Source: Flammulina velutipes
Lineage: Eukaryota; Basidiomycota; Agaricomycetes; Agaricales; Physalacriaceae
Reading direction: 5' to 3'
DNA: 64,000 nucleotides
Assembly: GCA_011800155.1 (NCBI GenBank)
Contig: CM022375.1
Location: forward strand, 2,790,001 to 2,854,000
The notes beneath the pieces are model-generated. The model was not told the DNA's origin, made no database searches, and saw only the letters and a list, made by a program, of their open reading frames with translations. Both the position numbers and the translations under genes were made by a program. This document shows positions 1-12,269 of the stretch, piece by piece (position 1 is the stretch's first letter; each line of letters starts with the position of its first letter).

Positions 1-471
1 GCCTCGGGATCATGTCAAAGCTATGTACAAAGGCATCCGACCTTTCAATACTGCTGGAATCGACGGCGGATACACCTATGATTGTGACTGCGACAGGAAT
101 ACAGTGGCGTATATCGTTCTGGGAGAGTCAGTCTCGTTCAACTTTCCTTCATGCCTCGTATTTATCGTTACAGGTTCTACGAGGCGCCCGAAAATCCGGT
201 TATTCACCTCTGCAACTTGTTCCGCTCTCACCTGGCACCGATTGCTGGGGGGACGGATACGAAGGCGGGTACACTCATTCATGAGGCTACGCATTTCCCG
301 TTTGTTCGGCCCCGTACACAGGATTTTGCATATGGCACCATAGACGCTCATGCCCTCAGGTCTAGTCCGTTCATGGCGACAAGGAACGCGGATTCTTATG
401 AGTTTTTCTCTGAGGAGCTGTATGAACCTTCGATGGACGAGCCTATCCAGAGGGTTAAGCCTGTCGTATGA
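1..471 (+). CDS. M35 (deuterolysin-type) metalloendopeptidase, 3' end only
   Basis: Secreted zinc endopeptidase of the aspzincin (M35) family, cut by the window edge. Exon 1 is open from base 2 to 126, a 47-bp intron runs 127-173 (GTCAGT to ACAG), and exon 2 runs 174-471. Visible hallmarks are GGYTYDCDC, the HEATH zinc motif inside GTLIHEATHF, the third-ligand region RTQDFAYG, and NADSYEFF near the end, in the family order. Protein and intron position match the complete paralogue at 42172-43829 almost residue for residue, so the missing part can be expected upstream of the window. The family's usual GTxD before the Asp ligand is RTQD here, as PTQD in the paralogue. The family call is firm; substrate preference (for example Lys at P1') is inference. 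Confidence 0.85.
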
Positions 472-689
472 TAGATCGATTACCATTGTAAAATATTGCT
501 TTCATACACATCCTTCCTCTGCTCCCATTTACAGGATATGACGCAGCCATACCGCCCAGCAGAGGCTCATAAATCGTGTTTTCTATGATCGTTCGGACGT
601 TTTCGACATGGGAGGTAATGCCATGAGCGGCATAGTCCTCTTGGATTATATCAGCACAGAGTGTTGAGTAGACGTTGTCCACTAAGGAA

Positions 690-1990
690 GAGAGTGGCAA
701 AATGCGGATGTGCGGCCCGTCGTACCGCTCCTGGCTTGCTTTTCGACCACCATCATCTCTTTCTCTTCGCTCTCAGTCCTGCATTGCGATGCGCTTCCCT
801 GTCCAAGACCTCTCGCGCTGTTGTGTGTACAAGAGTACTTCGCCATTCAGACTCCGTAGCTGCGGTCGCCCTCGGAAATGGTACGTCGTTGTATGCGCTG
901 CAATGTCGTCGACTTCACCTGTCCCAGACGTCTATCAAGCCTCGCGTTCTAGGGACGGTTTCTCTCTTGCTTTTTTGACACCTATGTGAAGACCCGTGCT
1001 CGTTGCCTTATCTGCGGCCGAACCTCATCTCGACGTTACCACCTTAGCGCTGCCGTCATCGTCCGACCCAGCATGTACATTGTCGTCAAATTCTCTGCAC
1101 AACGTCTCTCGCGCTTTGGGGCGACAGCAACGTCTTCCCTCTTGCTTGGCCGACACGTATCCGACGACCCGTGCTCGCCGTCCAGCCAAACCTACTATCT
1201 CGACGTTGCCACATTAGCCTTGCCGTCATCGTACAGGACATGCGCATGATGAACGAATCACTTGCCGCCATTCCCCTTTCCTCGCCTCCGGTGGGACGAG
1301 CCACCTTGCTTTGCGAAATCGTACGTCGTTGGAATTCCGTCTTTCCTTGTCGACTAATCCTGCCCAAGATGACCATCGTTTTTTGTGGCTGCTACACCTA
1401 CCTTCTACATTGTTAATGAACGCCGCCTGCATCGACAATACCTCCTCGGGAAACTCCTATGGATATATTAGACCAACTTCTTCAGAATATGCCTCCGTCG
1501 GATTCCATGCTGCGCAATACACCCGGCTTCTTGCGACGGCCTCTGACTCGAAGCTACCAGTCGTTCTGCGTTCTTCTACGCTGGCGAAACGGCGAAAATA
1601 CACGAACAACACGATCGAGAGGGCACATACACGTCGATGAATATCCCGTCAAGTCACGACACTGGAAGGATGGATTCCGAAGAAGGGAGAGATATCGTCT
1701 GGGTTTGTCAAGGCCCTTCTACTACTGTATGTCGTGCCGCTTCCTCTGTCTAACATATTTCTTACTCTAAAACCTTAGATCTATAGATGCTAACGCTGCA
1801 TATCAACCTAGCTGCTATTATTCATCGACGGCAAGCATCCGCTTCTCGCATTGTTAGTTGTATTCGGTGCCAGACGGGTACTTATATCTTCAATTGCCGC
1901 GCATCTCGTGTTGGGTAACCGTCCCTTCAATTATCCGTTGACCACATATAGTAGACACGACCAGTTTACCGCAGACGCTACTTCCGGGTC
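690..1990 (+). repeat. Dispersed repeat R, copy 1 (longest)
   Basis: No believable gene lies between the M35 stop and 2317. From about 690 the sequence matches other places in the window: it begins GCGGCCCGTCGTACCGCTCC, continues with TGGCTTGCTTTTCGACCACC, and ends in a part shared with 12830-13200. Short GTACGTCGTTG-like segments recur inside it. Open frames are short and not conserved between copies, so it is either non-coding or a decayed gene or transposon. It follows the M35 gene here and at 44060, and the 3' end of F-box genes at 12270, 51640 and 55010. About 1990-2250 holds nothing recognisable. Confidence 0.7.
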
Positions 1991-2316
1991 TACTCATACC
2001 AGAGAAGTACCTACTGTCCATGACTCTTATTGTGCTCGTGTATGCTACCTGAGTACCTATTCCTTGTCTATGCGTCTAGTGTATCAGATGTAAATCTTGA
2101 CGTCTCGGAATACGAGGGAGGACGCGCCACAAACCTCTTCTCACCATCGACCGGCCGTTTCACGGCGGGAAACACTTTATAGTCACGTTAGAACAAGGAG
2201 CAAATCGGGCACTCTGCTCTTACCATCATCGCCAGTTCCAGAGGAAAGATAACGGGTATTGAAGAGACGCACCGGGACACCCGTCCCGAGGTCCGAAGTC
2301 TTCTCTCCTTTCCACC

Positions 2317-3495
2317 ATGATGCCATCTTTGCCACCAGAAATCACCGCTCTCATCGTCGAAGACATCGTACGCTCTCAAAAGACGACATCCATCTACAGT
2401 CTCATCTTCGCATGGCCAGATACCCTTCCTTTCATCCGCAAACACCGCTTCAGGAAAGTCAGAATTTCCTCGCCGGCTCGCCTAGAATCCTTCATCGCTA
2501 TCAGTTCTCCGGAAGTTATGGCTGCAGTTCGAAAAATATCCTTTGGGTGCGGCTGTCCGCATCCTCTCGACATCGCTCGGGTAATCCAGTTGATTTCTAC
2601 GGCGGTGAAATGGAAGAGATCGTACTATGGAACTTCGCCATAGACTTGACGATGGATATATTCGTTGCCCTTGGTGCATGTACACACCTCACGACAATCT
2701 ATCTATCTAGCGTCACTGCGGACCATCTTTCCGATGTCTTCCGCGCCCTGCAATTCCTCCCTCATCTCACCACTCTCAAACTCCAGTCCCTCAGAATAAG
2801 AGAGCTGACGGATATTGCTTCTGGGCTGGACACCACAGTTCCATTTGACGTGCCAGTGCCATGGGACACGCACAATTTCCCGGCTGTCCCGCAGGTGTCT
2901 TGTCTTGATATCGAGTATTATGGAACTTCGGACATGATGTTCTTGGATCTTATCTCAGGCCCGAAGTCACCGTTCTCCGATCTGAAGAGCATCGCGATAT
3001 CTTCCCATAACGCCGGTTGCTACCGATTCTGTCGCATATCTGCAATCCTAAGGCGGTATAGTGCGTCATTGCGCGCCCTCGAGATAGGAAACGGTGTAGT
3101 CAGTCAAAGTGCCTTATCTCATCCCATTTCCATTGGTCGTGTCAATTTACCACACACCCTCTAGTGTCGTCCTTCGTCTTACCTCCGTCGTTGAAGTCTT
3201 TCAAATTCTATGCGGGGCAATATTTGGATCCAGTCTGTCGCGCTCTTTCGTCGGGTAAAGGCATTTTGACGACTGACTGTGTGTCTGAGCTACTTTAATT
3301 ACCCGGATTTCATGTCAGCGTTGGATTGGTTGGATGATGTGTTGGTGGGTTTGGATTGAAGGAATTAGATATTGAAGGGAATCCTCATATCGCATCTGAT
3401 ATTGGGGTGTTGGTAGAGGCGCATTTTCCGCGATGCTTAGGGCGATATGCGAGTGAAGGTGTGGTGGGAGGTACGTATATCTTGCGCGGGATGTG
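2317..3495 (+). pseudogene. Degenerate F-box/LRR-like gene (LPPEI family)
   Basis: Member of the family intact at 6778, with the same start (PPEITALIVEDIV), the HFRKVRISSPARLESFIAIS block and the PWDTHNF motif. A one-base loss near 2610 moves the reading from the first frame (2317-2643) into another that stays open to 3164. The second-exon region from about 3165 (PPSLKSFKF onward) has an early stop near 3297 and another frame change near 3355 before rejoining the family C-terminus (VGGTYILRGM, stop about 3495). The leader CGTCCCGAGGTCCGAAG just upstream is shared with the copies at 6740 and 47240, so a complete gene was duplicated and then decayed. Confidence 0.8.
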
Positions 3496-3843
3496 ATATC
3501 AACGCGCTATGTACCATTCATTCATTTCTTTTACTACTCCCAATCACCTATCTTGACAGCCTGGGGAGTCGAAGTCATTATTTCGTCCGTACTGACGACA
3601 GATCAGTCGGAAAGGAACCGCTCTAATCCTATGCTCGACCATAAAGTTCCAAATGAATGTAAGTACCAACATATAATAAGGAGAACGACCTGAATGGGTA
3701 ATGTGCGCTCACATGAAACAGCGAAGAAAGAATGAATAAAGGAAAATGTGATACACGATTCGTAGTCCCTGATCGCCTTCACTTCAAACGCCTGAGTGTC
3801 GTCCGTCCTGCGGACCAACACGGGTCTCCTGCTTCACACCACC

Positions 3844-5045
3844 ATACTAACTCTTCCGCCAGAAATCAAATCTCTCATCGTCGCTGAAGTCTGGCGCCTA
3901 TGCTCACCGTCTACATGGACAAACTTCAGCCTCGCCTGGCCCGAAATGGCACCTTTTGTGCGGGAGCGCCGGTTCAAAGACATTGACATCAATCGATTAG
4001 AAAGAATGCGGCAGCTCATGGATATCGTGGAGAGCGCTCAAGAATGCGCGGCGGCCATTCAAAGGATGAAAATAGAGAACTCATACCCCCACAACGATAC
4101 AGAGATGATTTTCCTCATCCCTCCTTTAGTCGCTCGAGCTGTCAATTTGCAGACGCTCTCTCTGCAGCATTTGGCGTGGAAGGATTCCATCCCGCCGTTG
4201 GCATGTCCCAGTCTCACTATGCTGTCGCTGTGCGCTATTTCCTTTCCCCGACTCTCCGACTTGGTCGATGTCCTCCTTTCCATTCCCAATCTCACCACTC
4301 TCAATATTCGCTGTATGGAACTACATGACCTCAAAGCTCTGGCATTGGAGATGTGGCCTACAGCGAGAGATCAATCTTTGGAGTCATGCGCCCCGCCTTG
4401 GGATACACGGGGGATCGAGGCGCCGAGAATGGTGTCGCGACTTTCTTGCCTGGAGATACACGTCTTATGGATGTCTGATTTAATGCTTTTGGACCTTCTC
4501 TCCAGTGCCAAGACACCATTCCCGAATCTACGAGAAATCACGCTGGTCCCCTGTTTTTGCCCTTCGAGGGAAGCGTTCTCTGGGTTCCTGCAGAGATACC
4601 CCTCATTGCGCATGTTCTACATCCAGTGTTATTTGTGCGATTCGTATGTATTCAACTCCGTGCCCTAGGCTTATAGGTTTACTGACATATCGGAAGCGAC
4701 TGTGGTTCTATCAGAGTACCTGCCGCCGTGGAGGATTTCAGGTTCATTCTGGATCCCGGGTTGGAGGACCGAATCAGCGAGACTCTCACCTTGAGTGGAG
4801 GGAATCTGAGGACCGTGTCCATATACTTGGAGACATACAACGGACCTTGGATGGATGTCGGCCGGCTGGATGAGGTCCTGGCAGGGAAGGGTCTCGAGAG
4901 AATTAACCTGAAGTCTAGGGAAATGGAGATGGAGGAGATGGAGAGTATGTTCCCGTTGTGTATGAAACAGGGCACGACGACAGCTTCGCGGTTATTTCTC
5001 AGTCGTACTTCATATTTCTCTGCAGATAGTTATTTAGATAGGTAG
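3844..5045 (+). CDS. F-box/LRR-like protein with lost start codon (ATA)
   Basis: Expected role: substrate receptor of an SCF ubiquitin ligase, with a degenerate N-terminal F-box (LPPEIKSLIVAEV, then AWPEMAPFVRERRF) followed by irregular leucine-rich segments, the family motif PPWDTRGIEAP and LLDLLSSAKTPFPNL. Exon 1 ends at 4643, the intron is 4644-4714 (GTATGT to TCAG, 71 bp), exon 2 is 4715-5045. From 3844 this gives about 376 codons. The frame is open back to 3796, but no ATG precedes the F-box. The triplet where the paralogue at 8536 has ATG (CACCATGG) is ATA here (CACCATAC). Either the gene is dead, starts at a non-AUG codon, or starts at the next in-frame ATG near 3946, which would remove the F-box. 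Confidence 0.65.
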
Positions 5046-5239
5046 GTGGAAATCAGTAGAAGGCGAGGTAGACGCGGAGATGCGGTCCGGTGTGCCGGGG
5101 TCATTCCGGGTGACGCGTCTTGCTCTTTAACCACCACTATCTCCTTCAAGTGCTGCCTTTTCGTCGCGGGCTGTCCTCTGGGAGCGCTTTAATCTTGTTC
5201 TAATGGCCTCTTCCCCTGTCCTTGGTCGTGCAGAGGAGT

Positions 5240-6592
5240 ATGCCAAATAGCTGGTCGTCGCGTCGCACAAGCTCTGCCTCGCACCGTCTATGGGACCTTT
5301 ACCTTTTCAACCCGTCGGTCGTTGACAGGACACATGATTTTCCTGCGATCCTCGGTATGTCTCTTAATTCTGTGCTCGTAACGCAATCTCAACCAACATA
5401 CAGCCAGTGCGCCCCCGCGGAGCAATGCTTCTGTCTTCTTTACGACCGCCGTGCTATCGTCAACTGTCAGGAGAATGGACATCTACCGCAACGGGAACGA
5501 AATCGGCGCTTAGTAGGAGCGGTTACGGCGGAAAGAAATAACAACCGTACGTCTCTGTGGCGCCGTCTTCTGCATTACTTACTCATCTTCAAATCCAGCG
5601 CCCGTTTTCGGGAGACCGATGAAGAACCAAGGTCAACCCTACCCACTATCCAGGCGTCGCACGTCCGTTCCTCCCCGTTTGGAAACCCGATGCTCAATAT
5701 CGATATCCATACCCCTCTTCAGCAGGAGTATCGAGTCCCGCCGTCCAGACGACGACGATGGCGAAGGGGTCAGGATCCCACTGGGCGCAACCTTGACGGG
5801 AGTCGCCACATCTCTGGAACATCGTTACCCTTCAGACTCTCGCAGTCTTACAGCCTTCCAGCGCTGGTCTGTCACCGTAGCGGGCAATCCGCGTATGGGA
5901 TGTTAGCAGCCTACGTGCCCCTTACCATGAGGACCATTGTGCGAGCATCGCCAGGCAGCGCTAGCTGACGATGCGTCCATCGCAAGTTCCATACACCATC
6001 TATTTCCTGCAGCCTCCCTTCGGAATCCTTCGAACATCTACAATCTCCATGTTCCTGTAGTCAGCTCCCGTCCATGACTCTCACACATCTTGTCACCCGT
6101 TTCCCCGTGGTCTTTCTGTGCCTACGCCAGGGCGTTGCGAACATCGCATGCCGCTTTCATCGACTGATGTTCCTTCTTCTTTGGAAGAGGTCAAGGTGCC
6201 CGATTATGATGTCGCTCTTCGGGAAAGAAATGGGACCGTGTCAGAGGATGGGTAGCCGAGCGATGAGCATTCCGGAACTGAGTTGGCGATGGCTGTTGGA
6301 TATTCGTGGTCTGAATTTGGATTACGGTGCTCATGCTTGTGCGGGAAGGATATATGTTGATTCTGGGATCGGGAAGGACACCCTATGCACAGCGAGGAAC
6401 GGTCACTTTACACTACGTACAGAAACTTGGAGACTACTTTGTAGATCGCAGCGCACAGTCATTTTTCGATGCGACGTTCTTTCGTCTGCTCGCAGTTTAT
6501 GTTTCCGCGTACCCTTCAGCACCTCCCAGCTCAAGGAACGCAGCGTACTATCTCCCATCACGTTGGGTCAGGAATGGTTGCTGTGTCAATAA
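5240..6592 (+). other. Probable remnant of an unidentified multi-exon gene
   Basis: Not recognised. The region contains two convincing small-intron signatures: 5355-5403 (GTATGT to TACAG) and 5547-5598 (GTACGT to TCCAG). Joining 5240-5354 to 5404-5546 gives a protein-like stretch (LYLFNPSVVDRTHDF, then VRRMDIYRNGNEIGA), but it hits TAGTAG near 5513. Further protein-like patches in differing frames follow: GVRIPLGATLTGV near 5770 and VPDYDVALRERNGTV near 6200. This reads like a gene with several frame breaks, or one whose exons cannot be resolved by eye. 6600-6730 holds nothing obvious. Confidence 0.3.
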
Positions 6593-6777
6593 TGTACACA
6601 CATCCTTGTACACCATGGTGGCGCAAATATCACTCACGCATCTCCTACACTTCAACCCGTTTTCTTGCTCTTCCCCGATTGCTTCCTGTCACGTTCCGTT
6701 GTCAAAACTGTTCTTTGCTCAATGTTGAAATACACCGGGAAGCCCGTCCCGAGTTCCGATTTTTTCCTTTCACCGTC

Positions 6778-7967
6778 ATGTCATCTTTTCCACCGGAAAT
6801 CATCGCTCTTATCGTCGAAGACATTGTGCACTCTGAAAAAGCGACCTTCATCTCCAGCCTCATCCTCGCATGGCCAGATTCCCTTCTCTTCATTCGCGAA
6901 CATCGCTTCAAGGAAGTCAAAATCTCCTCGCCGGAACGCTTAGAATCCTTCATTTCCATCAGTTCTCCGGAAGTCATGACTGCAGTTCGGAAAATCACCT
7001 TTCCATGCGGCCATCCAAGTCCTCTCGAGACCTCTCGCCTAGTGAAGCTAGTTTCCACAGCTGTGAACATGGAGGAAATCAGACTGTCCAGCTTTGCCAT
7101 GGACTCGGCGTTCGATCTCCCCGCTTCCCTTGGTGTATGTCCGCGTCTGACTACAATCTCTCTATATCATGTCTCCTCTCTCCGTCTCTCCACTATCCTC
7201 CACGCCCTACAACTCCTCCCCCATCTCACCACTCTCAAATTTGGGTCGTCCAGAATAAAAGAATTGGAGGATATCGCTTTTCGGCTCTCCAACTCTGGCC
7301 CATCTGACTCTTACCCGCCCTGGGACACACAACAATTCATCGCACCATCGACGGTGGCCCAATTGGCTTGTCTGGAACTTGACTTATACGGGATCTCGGA
7401 TTTGCTTTTCTTGGACCTCGTCTCTAGTTCCAAGACGCCGTTTCCCAACGTAGGAAGAATCAGGATAGCATCCTACAATTCTCTTCCTTTCCGTCTGTGT
7501 CGCCTGCCCGCACTCCTTAGGCGGTATCGCGCTTCATTACGCGTCCTCGAGATAGGGTCTAGTATAGTCAGCGCCGGTAAGCCCCCCTCCCCTCACCCCC
7601 ACTCCATCAACTCAACCAACCGTAATTAGTCTCGTCTTTCACCCTACCCCCCACCTTGTCATCCTTCAAGTTCGGCGTGGGGTTCGCCACACATCTACAT
7701 CCATACTGCAAAGCCATCTCCTCGGGTAAAGGAACTTTGACCACCGTGACTGTGCGCGTAAATTCCATGGACCTGGGTTTCCCGGAGGGTATGGCGCGGT
7801 TGGATGCGGTGTTGGCTGGGTTGGATTTGGAAACGCTGGGTGTGGAAGGGGATTTGTCTCGCTGGACACAGCTCCGGGCGTTTGTGGAGATGCACTTTCC
7901 CTTATGTATGGGACGGTATATCAGTGGTGGTATAGTGGGAGGCACTTACGTTTTGCGTGGGGTATAA
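6778..7967 (+). CDS. F-box/LRR-like protein, LPPEI family, intact
   Basis: Likely SCF-type E3 ligase adaptor. Two exons, 6778-7576 and 7630-7967, around a 53-bp intron (GTAAGC to ATTAG) give 378 aa. Residues about 1-50 are a divergent F-box (FPPEIIALIVEDIV, then AWPDSLLFIREHRFKEV). The rest consists of irregular leucine-rich repeats with the family motif YPPWDTQQFIAP and SDLLFLDLVSSSKTPFPN, ending in VGGTYVLRGV. It is the cleanest reference for the broken copy at 2317 and close to 47296. The leader CGTCCCGAGTTCCGA upstream is shared with those copies. The start is the ATG directly before the F-box. Substrate unknown. Confidence 0.85.
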
Positions 7968-8535
7968 TGCTCACGCACCTTAGTTGATTTATCTACTTTC
8001 ACGCGATATAGCAAGATGGACAATCATGTCCGTCCGTGAGTTTCGTCGCGTACGCGTGTGCAACCGATGTAAGGTTCTATGAATGCTCGATTTCTCTAGC
8101 TCATATTCAATATCGGGTGAAGTGGTCATCGTAGGCAATACAAAGTCGAGAGCAATGACGCTACATGCCCTTCTCACCCCGTTCCACAATGTTGAACTTT
8201 GTAGATTACCTTCATTTACAGACACAGTAGCGTTGAGGAGCGTGAATTATCTATCATACGTCCTGAGCCGGTACTTTCACAGTGAGCAAACAAAGTGGCA
8301 CGTATCTCTGCTTTCTCTCAATGATATGTCTTGTTTGCGCCACACATCCAATTGCGAATGTCTGTATTACGACACAGCCACTTATGATTCCCATTGACAC
8401 CCCGGATTGTGTTTCCTTGCCGTTGAAGACATGAACAATGTTGAATGGACATTCCCACGTGTTTGAAAGTTCTTATTGTCCGACCACGCTACAACCATAA
8501 AAAGGCGCAGCAAATTCTTTTTGCTTCATACCACC
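7968..8535. other. Intergenic, no gene seen
   Basis: Short unconserved frames only. An AT-rich TATA-like stretch (ACCATAAAAAGGC) about 40 bp before the next start is the probable core promoter of the gene at 8536. Confidence 0.4.
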
Positions 8536-9960
8536 ATGGCCCCACATCTCCCTCTTGAGGTGAAAACACTGATCGTAGCTGAGCTCGCCGCATCGGAGGA
8601 TTGGTTCTTGAGGACCCAAAAGGGCAAAACCTTCGGGTCGATCTTACAAGTCTGGCCAGATATTCTTTGGGAGGTTCGAAAAAGGAGATTTCGACGCATT
8701 CAGCTCAACGCTGGGCGCAAACCCACCGATGAATCTCCCTTGTATACAGTGGACGGGCTTGTCGACATCATCCGTGGCGAACCGGGCATCCTCCCTCTTG
8801 TGCACCATCTCGATATTCCTGGACGTTTTCTATTGATGTCCTATTCTGGCGCCACAAAGGATCTGATGGGCATCTACTCGCATCCCGAACTCCCAATGCT
8901 CATGGCGGGAATGACCAACTTGACATCGCTGTGCATGGAAATCAACGTTCCCAACCTCAATGTCGAACAATGGGACAATCTCTTGGGAGCGTTCATATCA
9001 TGCAAGAATTTGAAGGAGGTTCGTCTTCAGAAGTCTACATTTTGCGAGCTATGGGAGCTGGTCGACTTTCTCCATTCCATTCCCCACCTCGAGAGCCTCA
9101 TCCTCGCCTCTTTGACGGTCCAAGAGTTTGAGCATCTCGTTCGGGCGGTCCACGACGACGAGCAAGATGAGTGCGATTTTGCGCCCATTGAATCCGAGTG
9201 GGAGGATTGTCACCGTCTTGAGGCTTTGGAGTCTTTGCGTAGCATCCAGCTCAAGCCTACAATTTGGGAGTCAGGCGAATGGGCTTTCCTCGACTACCTC
9301 TGCAGTTCCCAGAAGACTTTCCCTGGGATCGAGGCGGTATCGATAACACTCCCACGGGGTCATCTTACGATGAACGGTCTCAGTCGCGTTCGACGGCTTT
9401 TTGAAAGGTTCGACAATACGTTGAAGGAGTTACATTTGCTTGGCATGAAAGGATGTGAGTATCTATCACGACTGAATTACATTCCATACTGAATCATATT
9501 CACAGTCAAAGATCCCGTACAGACGGTCCTACCGCCTCTTTCCATCCCCAGCACTCTCAGAGTGCTTGAACTTGGCGTCGTCATCTATTCCTTGAGGTCG
9601 GTGGCATGCGCAAATCTCTTCGTGACATCGCTGGAACAGCATCTCCGGACGAAGTCAATGAGCATCATCATGGACGTCACAGGATCTGCGGACTACGTGA
9701 ACTGTGATATTGGGCCTCTTGACGCGGTCTTGGGGAATACCGAGGCGAAGCTCGATTCAGTTCTGTTGCGTGTCTATTCTTTTATGATAACGAAGCGCGC
9801 GCCTAGTAAATACCGTGAGGGAGATCGGGTTTACTTGAAGTCGGCTGCTGAGTTGGCGTGGTATGAGCGGAGATTGGAGAAAATTGTGAAGGAGGGGTTT
9901 TGTAAGACGTGGGCGAGATTTGAAGGATCGGAAGGACTGAGAGTGGATTGGATGCCTTGA
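8536..9960 (+). CDS. F-box/LRR-like protein, 457 aa
   Basis: Divergent member of the LPPEI family, with the same opening (HLPLEVKTLIVAEL), VWPDILWEVRKRRFRRI in place of the second half of the F-box, and a long leucine-rich body (LTSLCMEINVPNL, LESLILASLTV, CSSQKTFPGIEAVSI). Exons are 8536-9454 and 9506-9960 with a 51-bp intron (GTGAGT to CACAG). The C-terminus is more charged than in relatives and lacks the GGTY ending. The ATG sits in CACCATGG; the homologous position in the neighbour at 3844 is ATA. Predicted role is ubiquitin-ligase substrate recognition; the target is unknown. Confidence 0.8.
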
Positions 9961-10380
9961 TATTTAAGAAAGAGGGTTAAACTGCTGTACATAAACTGTT
10001 TGTAATTCGTTGTCCTTTATCCAATCGACTGCAAATGTCGTATACCCATCCCAATGCCAGTGGGAGGTAAGGGAAAAACTTGAAACGAGCATATCCAGCC
10101 CTTCCAGTGACTGGCCTCCTACGTATATTTTAATTGCCGAAGTGGTGCACTGGCACTCGTTGTCTTTGCGAGTGATTCCCAAACGGATCCGTCACCATTG
10201 TTCAAGCTCCTGAACAATGCAAAGCGGCTTGCACGCGCGCGTCCGGTCTTATTCTAAGGCCAGCTGTTTCCTCCGAGGGAGTCCACCCAAGCTTCACCCC
10301 CAACCTGTTAACTGATCGAACACTTTTCGTGAGTTCCCTTTCAATGCATGTGCTCTATGTTCTCAGTTCTGATTAGGACT
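9961..10380. other. Intergenic, with 5' UTR intron of next gene
   Basis: No gene. The 3' part is the leader of the gene at 10381, including a probable 48-bp UTR intron at 10329-10376 (GTGAGT to ATTAG), found at the same place before the three paralogues. Confidence 0.45.
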
Positions 10381-11910
10381 ATGCCTGCCACCATCAACTC
10401 CCTTGCGACAGAGACGATCAGCGAAATATTCTCACACGCGTTCCGCTCCCAATCTAACGAAGATTGGTGCTCCAAAACACTCCCGAATCTTCGTCTAGTC
10501 TCCCGCCGCTGGAATGCGACGGTTGAATCATATCGCGAACTATGGACGCATGTCTTCATCTCAGAGCGATCTGCACATTCCGTTGGTCGATCCCTTTTCC
10601 AATCAACGAACTCGAGGCTTATTCGTAGCCGGGGTCTTCCGCTCGACATTACCATCCAACTTCCCATGGAGATCAACTCCCACGTCTTCGATATTCAAGA
10701 GGCTGAGGCCTTGGGAAAGATAATCAAGACCGTGGCGTCTCGCGTTAAACACTTCGAGATCTCTGGTCACCACTTTTCCCTTGAAAGGGCCGTTTTGCGT
10801 GAGCTGGGAGATACGGATATGCCTCTCCTCCGCTCGTTTATCCACTGCGGCTCTCAAGATCCGCAACTCATTAGCTATAACACCGATGTCGATGAACTTC
10901 CCGCGTCCCTCGTTGAAAAGCAATCCTATCTACTTCAACACGAATCCGATGATGTGGACATCGACTCTCGGAACGAATGGGGCGACGAGTTATACCCTAC
11001 TCTTGACCACATCGAGATTCTCAGCGGACATTTCCAATGGTATCGTCTCCCAATTCCCCACAAAATCCGACACCTTTGTCTCCACGGAACCGGGATCGAA
11101 GTGGTCCCTTTCCTCGATTTGCTGGAAGATGTGACGGATTCGCTGCGAGTTCTGGAGGTCACGGATATTTTGTGCTTGGAGCCTGGGTCCTATAATCATT
11201 GGAGGGATAACGTCATGGTCTTCGCATACCTAGAGGTCCTTTCACTGGGATTCGTACATATGGAGGCGCCTTTACGCTTCTTTGACGGTACCTATCTATT
11301 TGGACTGAGGGATCTCACCCTCAAGGATATGTCCCGCGACCGCGACACATATGACTATGAGTTCCCTCATCATGAACTTCTGACCTGCCTCATCCAATGC
11401 GTCCATTTATCGCAGTTGGATAGGCTCGCTCTCAACGGTGTGGTCTTTCCAAACGAAGACGACCAGAAAGTTGAAATCCCACGCCCCGGGACGGAGCTTT
11501 CTGCTGAAAGGCTGGAGCATCTTACTGTGGCTCTCCAGCTCCCGGAGGAAGAGTTTGCACCGATTTGCGGTCACTGGACGATGCCTCTTGCGGTGTTCTT
11601 CTTTCACAAAATGAGCGTTCTCAAGCATCTTTCATTGGAGAACGTGACTTGCAATGATGGCACGACAAATGTCCTCAAGATGCTGGGACGCTACTGGCAG
11701 CAAGGGCCATTAGCGACGTTGGAGACGTTGCACTTCGACGGGACTCCAGACGGTGTACTTGATCTACTATCGGCGATAGAGAAGGAGAAGACAGCTGGAT
11801 TTAGGCCTTTACCATTGCGCGTTACTGTCGGCGAGAGGTTGAAGAGTGCGATGTCTGAGGAAGAGCAATCGGAGCTGGAGAGGTACACCAAGGCATTGGG
11901 AAATGTGTAG
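10381..11910 (+). CDS. F-box protein, MPATINSL family, 509 aa
   Basis: Single-exon coding sequence. Residues about 5-55 form an F-box (SLATETISEIFSHAF, LPNLRLVSRRWNATVES, LWTHVFI). The remainder is a leucine-rich region ending in the family block LALNGVVFPNE, GHWTMPLAVFFFHK, LKHLSLENVTC, MLGRYWQQGPLATLETLHF, GVLDLLSAIEKEK and RPLPLRVTVGERL. Three paralogues lie at 14888, 45395 and 48518. Translation could begin 11 codons earlier in frame, but the ATG at 10381 is the one all four copies share and follows a conserved UTR intron. Likely an SCF adaptor in nucleus or cytoplasm. Confidence 0.88.
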   Translation: MPATINSLATETISEIFSHAFRSQSNEDWCSKTLPNLRLVSRRWNATVESYRELWTHVFISERSAHSVGRSLFQSTNSRLIRSRGLPLDITIQLPMEINSHVFDIQEAEALGKIIKTVASRVKHFEISGHHFSLERAVLRELGDTDMPLLRSFIHCGSQDPQLISYNTDVDELPASLVEKQSYLLQHESDDVDIDSRNEWGDELYPTLDHIEILSGHFQWYRLPIPHKIRHLCLHGTGIEVVPFLDLLEDVTDSLRVLEVTDILCLEPGSYNHWRDNVMVFAYLEVLSLGFVHMEAPLRFFDGTYLFGLRDLTLKDMSRDRDTYDYEFPHHELLTCLIQCVHLSQLDRLALNGVVFPNEDDQKVEIPRPGTELSAERLEHLTVALQLPEEEFAPICGHWTMPLAVFFFHKMSVLKHLSLENVTCNDGTTNVLKMLGRYWQQGPLATLETLHFDGTPDGVLDLLSAIEKEKTAGFRPLPLRVTVGERLKSAMSEEEQSELERYTKALGNV

Positions 11911-12269
11911 ATCGATCTTACGAATTCTGCTGATGTATATTTTTGTTGATAACGAGCTTTGAGAGTCTGTATTTATTAACTACATAATTGCAATGTTACG
12001 CCACACCCACAGTACTTCAACGAGCTGGAATTAGACCACCGTTCAACGTTGAGTCCTATCATTGAAGCATGTTTAACGTACCTAGTCTTCTTTTCATCTT
12101 GTAATACGCATTCGCAAGCACTGCGAGCATCGAGAACTGTGGCCAGAACATGAGATTCAACCGATGATTACTATTAGAGCGTTGAATACAACGGCATCGG
12201 TGTAAAATGTAGTATATACGATTGCTGATCCCACACCCCCACCGCGGAATGGATATCCTTGCGCGGTTA

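Noticed and set aside
76..486. 136-codon minus-strand frame at the window start
   Set aside because: Antisense of the M35 peptidase, which has the HEATH motif and a matching paralogue.
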